Below, in pieces: positions 34,932 to 42,526 of a stretch of DNA of 64,000 nt (positions are counted from its first letter, which is position 1; each line of letters begins with the position of its first letter). The position numbers were made by a program, and so were the translations under genes. This DNA is from Bacteroidales bacterium UBA4293 (GTDB lineage Bacteria; Bacteroidota; Bacteroidia; Bacteroidales; Bacteroidaceae). The stretch lies in contig DGVD01000012.1 in NCBI GenBank assembly GCA_002395835.1, positions 62,001 to 126,000 on the forward strand, in the 5' to 3' direction. A model generated the notes under the pieces. It was given only the letters and a program-made list of their open reading frames with translations, had not been told where the DNA came from and did no database searches.

Positions 34932-35231
34932 TCAAGGTGTCGAATTGCCTTCTTTTATTTCCTCAAATTCGACATATTCTCCATCCTCTTCAGTATAGAT
35001 TTTTTTCTTTCTAATAAATTCCTCTGTGGAATAAATAGTGCTATTTTGAGGTCCTTTTTCGTTGTCTGTATTATCTTTTGAATAATTGAAGTTCTCTGTT
35101 TTGTAAGTCTTGAACCAAGGTAAATTAAAACCAAAAACTTGAAATATTTTTTGAATAAATGACATTATTCCTATAATAAATAATAGGAAAACACCAATTA
35201 TAACAAAAAATAAACAACCAAAAAAATGCAT
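34932..35231 (-). CDS. DUF4834 family small membrane protein
   Basis: A 99-residue protein with a strongly hydrophobic N-terminal helix (FFGCLFFVIIGVFLLFIIGIMSF) and a hydrophilic, acidic C-terminal half ending in EEDGEYVEFEEIKEGNSTP. This matches the Bacteroidota-specific DUF4834 pattern. Its function is unknown. It starts on the last base of the pssA stop (TAATG), so it is probably a membrane partner made together with the phosphatidylserine pathway. Confidence 0.75.
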   Translation of the reverse strand: MHFFGCLFFVIIGVFLLFIIGIMSFIQKIFQVFGFNLPWFKTYKTENFNYSKDNTDNEKGPQNSTIYSTEEFIRKKKIYTEEDGEYVEFEEIKEGNSTP

Positions 35232-35941
35232 TATTTATTTTGGGTGAAAACAGATAATATGATGTACCAAAGTATTACAGCTGAAATACCACTAATACCA
35301 AGAACTAAAATTAAAATGATGGATGTTATAATAAATATATATTTAATACTATTGTCTGCCCAACTTAGATTCTTGAACTTTAATGCAAACATTGGAATGT
35401 CGGCAACTAAAAGATATGAGAAGATAAAAGTTCCTAGAAGTAAACCTATTCCAAACCATTCATTTGAGCCCTCTATGAATGTTCGTTGATGTGCCACAAT
35501 TAGTGCTCCCCAAAATAAGGCATTGGCAGGAGTCGGCAACCCAATGAAAGATGTAGTTTGTCTAGTATCTAAATTAAATATAGCTAATCTGATAGCAGAA
35601 AAAGCTGCCATAATGAATGCTAAATATGGTAGATATTGACTCAATTCACCTAAAAAAGATGGGTAAGAACAATTCTTGCAGATACTAAAAACCATGGAGG
35701 CAGGTGCTACGCCAAAAGTCACATCGTCTGCTAAAGAATCTAATTCTTTACCAATGTTTGACGAAACATGTAATAAACGGGCAGACATTCCATCAAAGAA
35801 ATCGAATGTAGCACCTAGAATGATAAATAATAAAGCTGTAGTGTAATGATCATGCAAAGCACATACTATGGCAATACAACCACAAATAAGATTGCACGAA
35901 GTAATAGTATTGGGGATTTGCTTTATGATGCGATTAATCAT
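35231..35941 (-). CDS. pssA: CDP-diacylglycerol-serine O-phosphatidyltransferase
   Basis: Makes phosphatidylserine from CDP-diacylglycerol and serine in the inner membrane. The 236 residues have about seven membrane helices and the CDP-alcohol phosphatidyltransferase signature, here FFDGMSARLL ... GKELDSLADDVTFG (the D..G.aR...G...D...D pattern). It lies between psd (8 bases upstream) and DUF4834, completing the phosphatidylethanolamine pathway. Confidence 0.95.
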   Translation of the reverse strand: MINRIIKQIPNTITSCNLICGCIAIVCALHDHYTTALLFIILGATFDFFDGMSARLLHVSSNIGKELDSLADDVTFGVAPASMVFSICKNCSYPSFLGELSQYLPYLAFIMAAFSAIRLAIFNLDTRQTTSFIGLPTPANALFWGALIVAHQRTFIEGSNEWFGIGLLLGTFIFSYLLVADIPMFALKFKNLSWADNSIKYIFIITSIILILVLGISGISAVILWYIILSVFTQNK

Positions 35942-35949
35942 TTTTCTGA

Positions 35950-36636
35950 TTATTTTAGTTTGGCAATAACAGTTTGGTTTCCTGTAGTCTTTTGCCCTAA
36001 TGTCACTTTTACTTCAGAACCTATTGGCAAATAAACATCTACACGAGAACCGAATTTAATAAATCCCATATGCTCGTCAATGAAACAGTCTTCGCCTTCT
36101 TTGGCATATGTTACAATTCTACGTGCCATGGCACCTGCAATCTGACGGGCTAAAACGTTTACCCCTTCAGGAGTCTCAATGAGAACTGCAGAGCGTTCAT
36201 TTTCTGTACTAGCCTTAGGTAGCCATGCAGCTTTAAAACGTCCATTGTCATGCGTTACTTTTTTGACAATTCCATCACATGGGAACCAATTTGCATGAAC
36301 ATCAAGTATACTCATGAAAATAGAAATCATTAAACGCTTGTCATGGAAAAATTCATTTTCCTCTACTTCCTCTATGACAACAACTCTACCATCACAAGGA
36401 GCCATAATGGTTTTTTCAGTATCACCTTCATATAAGCGTACGGGACATTGAAAGAAATTCAATAAAATGCAATATACAATAATGCAGATTGCTATTATGA
36501 CTTGGGTGAGCAAAGTTATATGCAAGCCAAAGTGAACGAGAAGACAAAAAGCAACCATTCCCAAAAAGGTGTACACTAAAGTCGTTGTGCCCTCTCTATG
36601 TAGTCTAAGTTTCTTTATTTTCTTTAAACGGCTCAT
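35950..36636 (-). CDS. psd: Phosphatidylserine decarboxylase proenzyme
   Basis: Turns phosphatidylserine into phosphatidylethanolamine using a pyruvoyl group. The 228-residue form has two N-terminal membrane helices (about 22-60), APCDGRVVVIEEV, ISIFMSILDVHANWFPCDG and the self-cleavage region HMGFIKFGSRVDVYLP, where cutting between Gly and Ser gives the pyruvoyl Ser. It is the first gene of psd-pssA-DUF4834 and has a clear promoter. Confidence 0.95.
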   Translation of the reverse strand: MSRLKKIKKLRLHREGTTTLVYTFLGMVAFCLLVHFGLHITLLTQVIIAICIIVYCILLNFFQCPVRLYEGDTEKTIMAPCDGRVVVIEEVEENEFFHDKRLMISIFMSILDVHANWFPCDGIVKKVTHDNGRFKAAWLPKASTENERSAVLIETPEGVNVLARQIAGAMARRIVTYAKEGEDCFIDEHMGFIKFGSRVDVYLPIGSEVKVTLGQKTTGNQTVIAKLK

Positions 36637-36658
36637 TTCGTTATGATATATTTGCTTG

Positions 36659-36690
36659 CAAAGATAGGCTTATTTTGATAAATAAACAAA
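36659..36690 (-). promoter_or_regulatory. Promoter of psd-pssA-DUF4834
   Basis: On the minus strand TTTG (36690-36687), a 20-base spacer, then TATCTTTG (36666-36659), 22 bases before the psd ATG. Confidence 0.75.
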
Positions 36691-36757
36691 CAAATAGAAT
36701 GTGTTTTGCAATTTGTGGTGTTAACTATAAACTTGTTGATAACTTTTTGCTTGATGT

Positions 36758-36789
36758 TTTGCTCTTTTGATTGAAGAAGAGTATCTTTG
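36758..36789 (+). promoter_or_regulatory. Promoter of dnaE
   Basis: TTTG (36758-36761), a 20-base spacer, then TATCTTTG (36782-36789), 24 bases before the dnaE ATG. Confidence 0.75.
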
Positions 36790-36813
36790 GCTACAAATTA
36801 AAAAAATGTAGTA

Positions 36814-39800
36814 ATGGAAGATTTCGTACATTTACATGTTCATACACAGTATTCTCTTTTAGATGGTCAAGCAGCTATTAATAAATTGGTAGATAAGGCG
36901 CGAGCTAATGGCATGCGCGGTATGGCTGTGACAGATCATGGGGATATGATGGGAATTAAGGAATTTTTTGACTATTGTAATAAGGTCAATAAGCCAGTTA
37001 AAAGTGTAATTAAAGATTTAAAAAAGAAATTAGTCTCAACTTCTGACGAAGAGGAAAAAGCCGATTTGGAAAGGCAATTAGAGGAGCAGAAAAGAAAAAT
37101 CTTTATCCCAATTTTTGGCTGTGAAATGTATTGTGCACGTCGTAGACTGCAAGATAAGGATAAGGACCATAAAGAGGATTCAAGTGGCTGGCATTTAATT
37201 GTTCTGGCTAAAAATGAAAAAGGGTATCATAATTTGATTAAATTGGTATCTAAGGCATGGACTGAGGGCTTTTATGCTCGTCCTCGAACGGATAAAGTTG
37301 AACTAGAAAAATATCATGAGGGGCTGATTATTTGTTCTGCATGTATTGGTGGCGAAATTCCTAAAAAAATTCTAACAGGTCAATTCCAAGCTGCAGAAGA
37401 AGCTATTCAATGGTTTAAGAAAATTTGGGGTGATGATTATTATTTAGAAATTCAACGTCATAAGGCAAATGTCCCTAGGGCTAATCATGAAACTTATAAA
37501 CTTCAGCAAATAGCAAATGCCAAGATATTAGAGTATGCAAAAAAATATAATATAAAGGTCGTATGTACTAATGATGTTCATTTCGTAGATGAGGAAAATG
37601 CAGAAGCACATGATAGACTAATTTGTTTGGGTACTGGAAAAGATTTGGACGATCCAAATCGTATGCTCTACACAAAGCAAGAATGGTTCAAGACAAAAGA
37701 AGAAATGAATGAAATATTTTCTGATGTTCCTGAATCACTAAGTAATACAATTGAGGTGTTAAATAAAGTTGAAACCTACGATATAGAGCATGCTCCAATT
37801 ATGCCCAACTTTGAAATTCCCAAAGATTTTGGTACAGAAGAAGAATATCGCCAGCGTTTGACGGAAAAAGAATTATTTGATGAGTTTACACAGGATGAGC
37901 ATGGAAATGTAGTAATGAGCCGTGAGGCCGCTGAAGATAAAATAAAGAAACTTGGTGGCTATGAAAAGCTATATAGGATTAAGTTTGAAGCGGATTATTT
38001 GAAAAAGTTGGCTTTAGATGGGGCAAAAGAACGCTATGGTGATCCTTTACCAGAAGAAGTCGCTGAGCAGATTAAGTTTGAGCTCCACATTATGAAAACT
38101 ATGGGTTTCCCTGGTTATTTCTTAATAGTACAGGATTTTATTAATGCTGCCCGAAAAGAACTAGGAGTGAGTGTAGGTCCTGGTCGAGGTTCTGCAGCTG
38201 GAAGTACTGTAGCTTATTGTTTAGGAATAACTCAGATAGATCCTATAAAATATGACTTGCTTTTTGAGCGCTTTTTGAATCCGGACCGAATTTCTTTACC
38301 TGATATAGATGTGGATTTTGATGACGATGGACGAGGTAAAGTACTTCGGTGGGTTACAGAAAAGTATGGACAAGAAAAGGTTGCCCATATTATTACATAT
38401 GGCACAATGGCCACAAAACTTGCAATTAAGGATGTGGCACGTGTGGAAAAGTTGCCTTTGGAAACTAGTAATGCTCTTGCTAAATTGATTCCTGACAAGA
38501 TTCCGGATAAAAAATTAACTCTAGCTAATGCTATTGCTTATGTTCCTGAATTGCAGAAAGCAGAATCTTCACCCGATCCAAAGATTCGGGATACTATTCG
38601 TTATGCTAAAATGCTAGAGGGAAATGTCCGTAATACAGGTGTTCATGCCTGTGGTACTATAATCTGTCGAGATGATATTACCGATTGGGTCCCAGTTTCA
38701 ACAGCAGTTGACAAGGAAACCAACGAAAAAGTTTGCGTAACTCAATATGATGGTCATGTCATAGAATCTACAGGTTTGATTAAAATGGACTTTTTAGGTT
38801 TGAAGACCCTATCTATTTTAAAAGAAGCTGTTGAAAATGTAAAGGTAAGTTTGGGTATAGAACTGGATATTGATAAACTCGATATTATGGACCCTAATAC
38901 ATACCGGTTATATTGTGAGGGACAAACTATTGGAACTTTCCAGTTTGAATCTCCTGGTATGCAAAAATACCTAAGGGAACTTCAACCTGGAGCATTTGAG
39001 GATTTGATAGCTATGAATGCTTTATATAGGCCAGGTCCTATGGATTACATTCCAGACTTCATTAACCGTAAGTTAGGTCGAAAGCCTATTGAGTATGATA
39101 TCCCTTGTATGGAGAAGTATTTGAAGGACACCTATGGAATTACAGTCTATCAGGAGCAAGTGATGCTTCTTTCTCGTTTACTGGCAAATTTCACACGTGG
39201 AGAAAGTGATGCTCTTCGTAAGGCTATGGGTAAGAAAAAGAAGGATATTGTAGACCAGATGAAGCCCAAATTTATACAGGGGGGTGAAAAGAATGGTCAT
39301 GATGCAGCAAAGTTGGAGAAAATCTGGAGTGACTGGGAAAAATTCGCTTCTTATGCATTCAACAAGAGTCATGCAACTTGCTATTCCTGGGTCGCTTATC
39401 AAACAGCTTACTTGAAAGCTAATTATCCAGCCCAATATATGGCAGCAACTATGAGCCGAAATAAAGCTGATATTAAAGAAATCACAAAACTTATGGATGA
39501 GTGTAAGGCTATGGGTGTTGCGACTTTGGGACCTGATGTCAATGAATCTTATATAAATTTTGGTGTTAATCATTTAGGGGAAATCCGATTTGGATTAGGT
39601 GCGATAAAAGGAGTTGGTGAATCGGCAGTAGAAAGCATTTTGAAGGAAAGAAAAGATAGGGGGGTATTTAAGGATATCTATGATTTTATAGAAAGGATTA
39701 ATCTTTCTGCTTGTAATAAAAAGAGTCTGGAATGTTTAGCCTTATCAGGTGCATTCGATTCTTTTGGATTGAAGCGCGAGCAATATGTTGCGCCTTTTTC

Positions 39801-40587
39801 AAAAGATGAAACATTCTTGGATATATTAGTTCGTTATGGTAATAAATACCAGTTGGATAAACAACAGAATTCGATGTCTCTTTTTGGCGACTTTGATGAA
39901 ATAGAGATAGCTCATCCAAAACCTGTTGAATGTGAACCTTGGAGTGATCTTGAACGTCTTAATAAAGAAAAAGAACTAGTCGGAATGTATCTTTCAGCCC
40001 ACCCACTTGATGAATATGAAGTGATTTTGAAAGATGTCTGCAATACTCATATGCCTCAGATAGAGGATAAGCTATCATTAGCTAATCGTGACCTTACTTT
40101 TGGTGGAATTGTAATTGAGGTACGTGAGATTCGTACAAAAAGGGGGAATTTGATGGGGATAGTTAGGATTGAAGATTATGAAGGAGTAGGTGAATTAGTC
40201 CTTTTTGGCGAGGATTGGGCTAAATATAGTGGCATGCTCCGTATTCATAATTCTATATTTATTACAGCACGTTGTGAACCAAGACGTTATAAAGAAAATG
40301 AATATGACATTAAGGTGTTAAGTGTAGAGTTCCTTTCCGATGTAAAAGATAAAATAATAGAAAAATTGACAATCAAGTTGCCCGTAGATGTTGTCAGTGA
40401 TGACATTGTTGAGAATTTGTCTTCTATTATCCAAGAGAATAAAGGGAATGTTGAATTATTTTTGTGTTTGAAGGATAATGTTGAATCTAATCAAGTGCTT
40501 CTTTCTACTCATGTTCGTGTTAATGTGAAACATGATTTTTTAGAAAAGATTAGAACTATTCCAGATTGTGAGTATGTGATTAATTAA
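36814..40587 (+). CDS. dnaE: DNA polymerase III subunit alpha
   Basis: The replicative polymerase subunit, 1257 residues. The N-terminal PHP domain begins FVHLHVHTQYSLLDG with AVTDHGDM; it carries a charged, coiled-coil-like insertion at about 62-95. The catalytic Asp cluster lies in LPDIDVDFDDDGR (Asp about 497, 499, 501) after GPGRGSAAGS. The fingers and helix-hairpin-helix region include FNKSHATCYSWVAYQTAYLKANYPAQYMAA and AIKGVG, and the OB domain is near 1105-1180. It is a DnaE1-type enzyme. It is followed by a promoter-linked thioredoxin gene. Confidence 0.97.
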   Translation: MEDFVHLHVHTQYSLLDGQAAINKLVDKARANGMRGMAVTDHGDMMGIKEFFDYCNKVNKPVKSVIKDLKKKLVSTSDEEEKADLERQLEEQKRKIFIPIFGCEMYCARRRLQDKDKDHKEDSSGWHLIVLAKNEKGYHNLIKLVSKAWTEGFYARPRTDKVELEKYHEGLIICSACIGGEIPKKILTGQFQAAEEAIQWFKKIWGDDYYLEIQRHKANVPRANHETYKLQQIANAKILEYAKKYNIKVVCTNDVHFVDEENAEAHDRLICLGTGKDLDDPNRMLYTKQEWFKTKEEMNEIFSDVPESLSNTIEVLNKVETYDIEHAPIMPNFEIPKDFGTEEEYRQRLTEKELFDEFTQDEHGNVVMSREAAEDKIKKLGGYEKLYRIKFEADYLKKLALDGAKERYGDPLPEEVAEQIKFELHIMKTMGFPGYFLIVQDFINAARKELGVSVGPGRGSAAGSTVAYCLGITQIDPIKYDLLFERFLNPDRISLPDIDVDFDDDGRGKVLRWVTEKYGQEKVAHIITYGTMATKLAIKDVARVEKLPLETSNALAKLIPDKIPDKKLTLANAIAYVPELQKAESSPDPKIRDTIRYAKMLEGNVRNTGVHACGTIICRDDITDWVPVSTAVDKETNEKVCVTQYDGHVIESTGLIKMDFLGLKTLSILKEAVENVKVSLGIELDIDKLDIMDPNTYRLYCEGQTIGTFQFESPGMQKYLRELQPGAFEDLIAMNALYRPGPMDYIPDFINRKLGRKPIEYDIPCMEKYLKDTYGITVYQEQVMLLSRLLANFTRGESDALRKAMGKKKKDIVDQMKPKFIQGGEKNGHDAAKLEKIWSDWEKFASYAFNKSHATCYSWVAYQTAYLKANYPAQYMAATMSRNKADIKEITKLMDECKAMGVATLGPDVNESYINFGVNHLGEIRFGLGAIKGVGESAVESILKERKDRGVFKDIYDFIERINLSACNKKSLECLALSGAFDSFGLKREQYVAPFSKDETFLDILVRYGNKYQLDKQQNSMSLFGDFDEIEIAHPKPVECEPWSDLERLNKEKELVGMYLSAHPLDEYEVILKDVCNTHMPQIEDKLSLANRDLTFGGIVIEVREIRTKRGNLMGIVRIEDYEGVGELVLFGEDWAKYSGMLRIHNSIFITARCEPRRYKENEYDIKVLSVEFLSDVKDKIIEKLTIKLPVDVVSDDIVENLSSIIQENKGNVELFLCLKDNVESNQVLLSTHVRVNVKHDFLEKIRTIPDCEYVIN

Positions 40588-40597
40588 AATAAATCAT

Positions 40598-40605
40598 TAT
40601 CTTTG
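40598..40605 (+). promoter_or_regulatory. Promoter box of trxA
   Basis: TATCTTTG lies 29 bases before the trxA ATG. The upstream TTTG element is not clear. Confidence 0.45.
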
Positions 40606-40633
40606 CAGCAAATCATTTAAAAAGAATAGAATT

Positions 40634-40948
40634 ATGTCATTACAAATTACAGATCAGAATTTTGAAGAATTGGTTGCCCAGGGCAAGCCGATGTTAATTG
40701 AGTTTGGTGCGTCTTGGTGTGGTCCTTGTAGAAAAATAGGTCCATACATTGATGAAATCGCAAAAACTTATGAGGGCCAAGCTCTTGTAGGCAAAGTCGA
40801 CATCGAGGAATGTGATGATTTGGTAGAAAAATTTGGCATCCGAAATGTTCCTACTGTGCTGTATTTCAAAAATGGCGAGGTAGTAGACAAAAATGTAGGT
40901 GCGGCAGCTAAGGCTGTATTGGAAGACAAACTGATAGCTCTTTTATAA
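40634..40948 (+). CDS. trxA: Thioredoxin
   Basis: A 104-residue cytoplasmic thioredoxin. The active site WCGPC has its two Cys at about 29 and 32, followed by KVDIEECDDLVEKFGIRNVPTVLYF with the cis-Pro. It has no signal peptide. The gene lies 3 bases before an acidic small protein gene. Confidence 0.96.
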   Translation: MSLQITDQNFEELVAQGKPMLIEFGASWCGPCRKIGPYIDEIAKTYEGQALVGKVDIEECDDLVEKFGIRNVPTVLYFKNGEVVDKNVGAAAKAVLEDKLIALL

Positions 40949-40951
40949 ATT

Positions 40952-41290
40952 ATGGTAGATGAATTTTTTCAGCAGGAAGCAGAGGATGATTTGAAAACTA
41001 TAGAGTTTATTCGCAATTATTTACCTGCGGAAGTTAAAGAACGTTTCTCTGATGAAAAAGGCAATTTTAATGATGAATTAATTCAATACTTCTTAGATGT
41101 TATTTGGGAGTATTATTATAATACATTCAGTGACACAAATGAGGAAGTCGAAATTGATACAGAACTGGTTGCCAATCATGTTGTCAAGGTAGCAAAGAAA
41201 GAAAAGATGGGTGAATATGATCCTGAAGATGTTCTTTTTGTTGTTCTTGGCGAACTTGAATATGCAGAAAGTCTTGAGGAAAATTCTTAA
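40952..41290 (+). CDS. Acidic conserved small protein (unknown)
   Basis: A 112-residue, strongly acidic protein (MVDEFFQQEAEDDLKTIEFI at the start, GELEYAESLEENS at the end), predicted all-helical, with no signal peptide, Cys or membrane segment. I do not recognise a named family. It begins 3 bases after trxA and is thus co-expressed with thioredoxin; a perfect palindromic terminator follows. A role as a helper or client of trxA is possible but only inferred from position. Confidence 0.75.
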   Translation: MVDEFFQQEAEDDLKTIEFIRNYLPAEVKERFSDEKGNFNDELIQYFLDVIWEYYYNTFSDTNEEVEIDTELVANHVVKVAKKEKMGEYDPEDVLFVVLGELEYAESLEENS

Positions 41291-41296
41291 AAATAG

Positions 41297-41336
41297 TATA
41301 AGTTAAGGCTCCTAAATTTAGGAGCCTTAACTTATA
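41297..41336. terminator. 40-base perfect palindrome, bidirectional terminator
   Basis: 41297-41316 is exactly complementary to 41317-41336 (TATAAGTTAAGGCTCCTAAA and its reverse complement). It lies between convergent genes and includes the aroB stop codon. A-rich/T-rich flanks are weak, so efficiency is uncertain. Confidence 0.7.
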
Positions 41337-42387
41337 ATCCTTCACGAAAAAAGTCTAGCATTTCAAATATTTCCTCTTTTGTTGCTGTTTGGTTGATTCT
41401 GATGTCACCGATATCACCTAATAATGTAAAATTAATTATGCCAGAATTGTTCTTTTTGTCGTGTTTCATCAGTTCATAAATGTGATTGTAATTCTTGCAT
41501 GAAAGTGTGAACGTTCCATAGTGTTCTTTAATAAATTGAATTGTTTGGTATAATTTATCATGGGGAAATCCAACTTTTATAGCAGACAAATACAATTCAC
41601 AAATGCAGCCCCAAGCTACTGCATATCCATGAAGAATTGGCTTATTTTGTGATAGTGCAAAGCTTTCAAAGGCATGCCCTACAGTATGACCAAAATTAAG
41701 TGCTTTTCTTATTCCATGTTCATATGGATCTTCTGTGACGATTTTTTCTTTGATTTTAACACTTAATGCAACTAATTTTTGGAGGTATTCATAATTAATA
41801 TCATTCAAGTCAAAATGAAGCAAGTCACTCCAATGGTCTACAGAACTAATCAAACTGTGTTTTAGCATTTCAGCATAACCGCTAAGGATGTTAGTATAAT
41901 CTAAGGTCTGAAGAAAATGTGAATCTAAAATAACGCAAGAAGCTGCATTGAAGACTCCTATTTCATTTTTCAAACCATTAAAATTAATTCCAGTTTTGCC
42001 TCCAACTGATGCATCTATCATTGAGAGAAGGGTTGTAGGTATATTGATGAACTTAATTCCTCTTTTGAATGTGGAGGCAGCAAAGCCTCCTAAATCTGTT
42101 ATCATTCCACCCCCTAAATTAATGAGTAATGATTTACGTGATCCTCCTTTATTGCTCAGCTCATACCAAACATGAGTCAATGATTCTATAGATTTATTTA
42201 AATCAGTAGCTCCTATGGTAATATAAAATGCATTTGATAAATAATCAAATGAATCAATTGTAGGTTTGCAAAGTTGAAAAGTAGTTTCATCTGTTAAGAT
42301 AAAAATTATGTCGTGCGGGTACGAATCAATAACCTCTTTTAAACATACTTTCAAGTTTGTGGAAAGAATAATTCTTTGCTTGTCCAT
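41332..42387 (-). CDS. aroB: 3-dehydroquinate synthase
   Basis: Second step of the shikimate pathway. The protein shows NLGGGMITDLGGFAASTFKRGI, PTTLLSMIDASVGGKTGINF, the metal-site Glu in LSGYAEMLKHSLI and the His of LNFGHTVGHAFES. The frame runs to 42414, but an exact TATATTTG box on the minus strand lies at 42419-42412, so the ATG at 42387 (MDKQRIILSTNLK, 351 residues) is the better start. Confidence 0.94.
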   Translation of the reverse strand: MDKQRIILSTNLKVCLKEVIDSYPHDIIFILTDETTFQLCKPTIDSFDYLSNAFYITIGATDLNKSIESLTHVWYELSNKGGSRKSLLINLGGGMITDLGGFAASTFKRGIKFINIPTTLLSMIDASVGGKTGINFNGLKNEIGVFNAASCVILDSHFLQTLDYTNILSGYAEMLKHSLISSVDHWSDLLHFDLNDINYEYLQKLVALSVKIKEKIVTEDPYEHGIRKALNFGHTVGHAFESFALSQNKPILHGYAVAWGCICELYLSAIKVGFPHDKLYQTIQFIKEHYGTFTLSCKNYNHIYELMKHDKKNNSGIINFTLLGDIGDIRINQTATKEEIFEMLDFFREGL

Positions 42388-42411
42388 ATCATAATAAATG
42401 CTTTCTAGGTG

Positions 42412-42419
42412 CAAATATA
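42412..42419 (-). promoter_or_regulatory. Promoter box of aroB
   Basis: TATATTTG on the minus strand, 24 bases before the ATG at 42387. It overlaps the possible upstream start, which argues against that start. No clear TTTG partner. Confidence 0.45.
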
Positions 42420-42526
42420 ATACTTTATCAATAATATGACTGTTTTTATCGAGAAGTTGTTTTTTTAGTTAAACCTTTTTAGTTCTTTTGCATCCAACTT
42501 AAAAAGAAAAATTGATAATTAATTTT

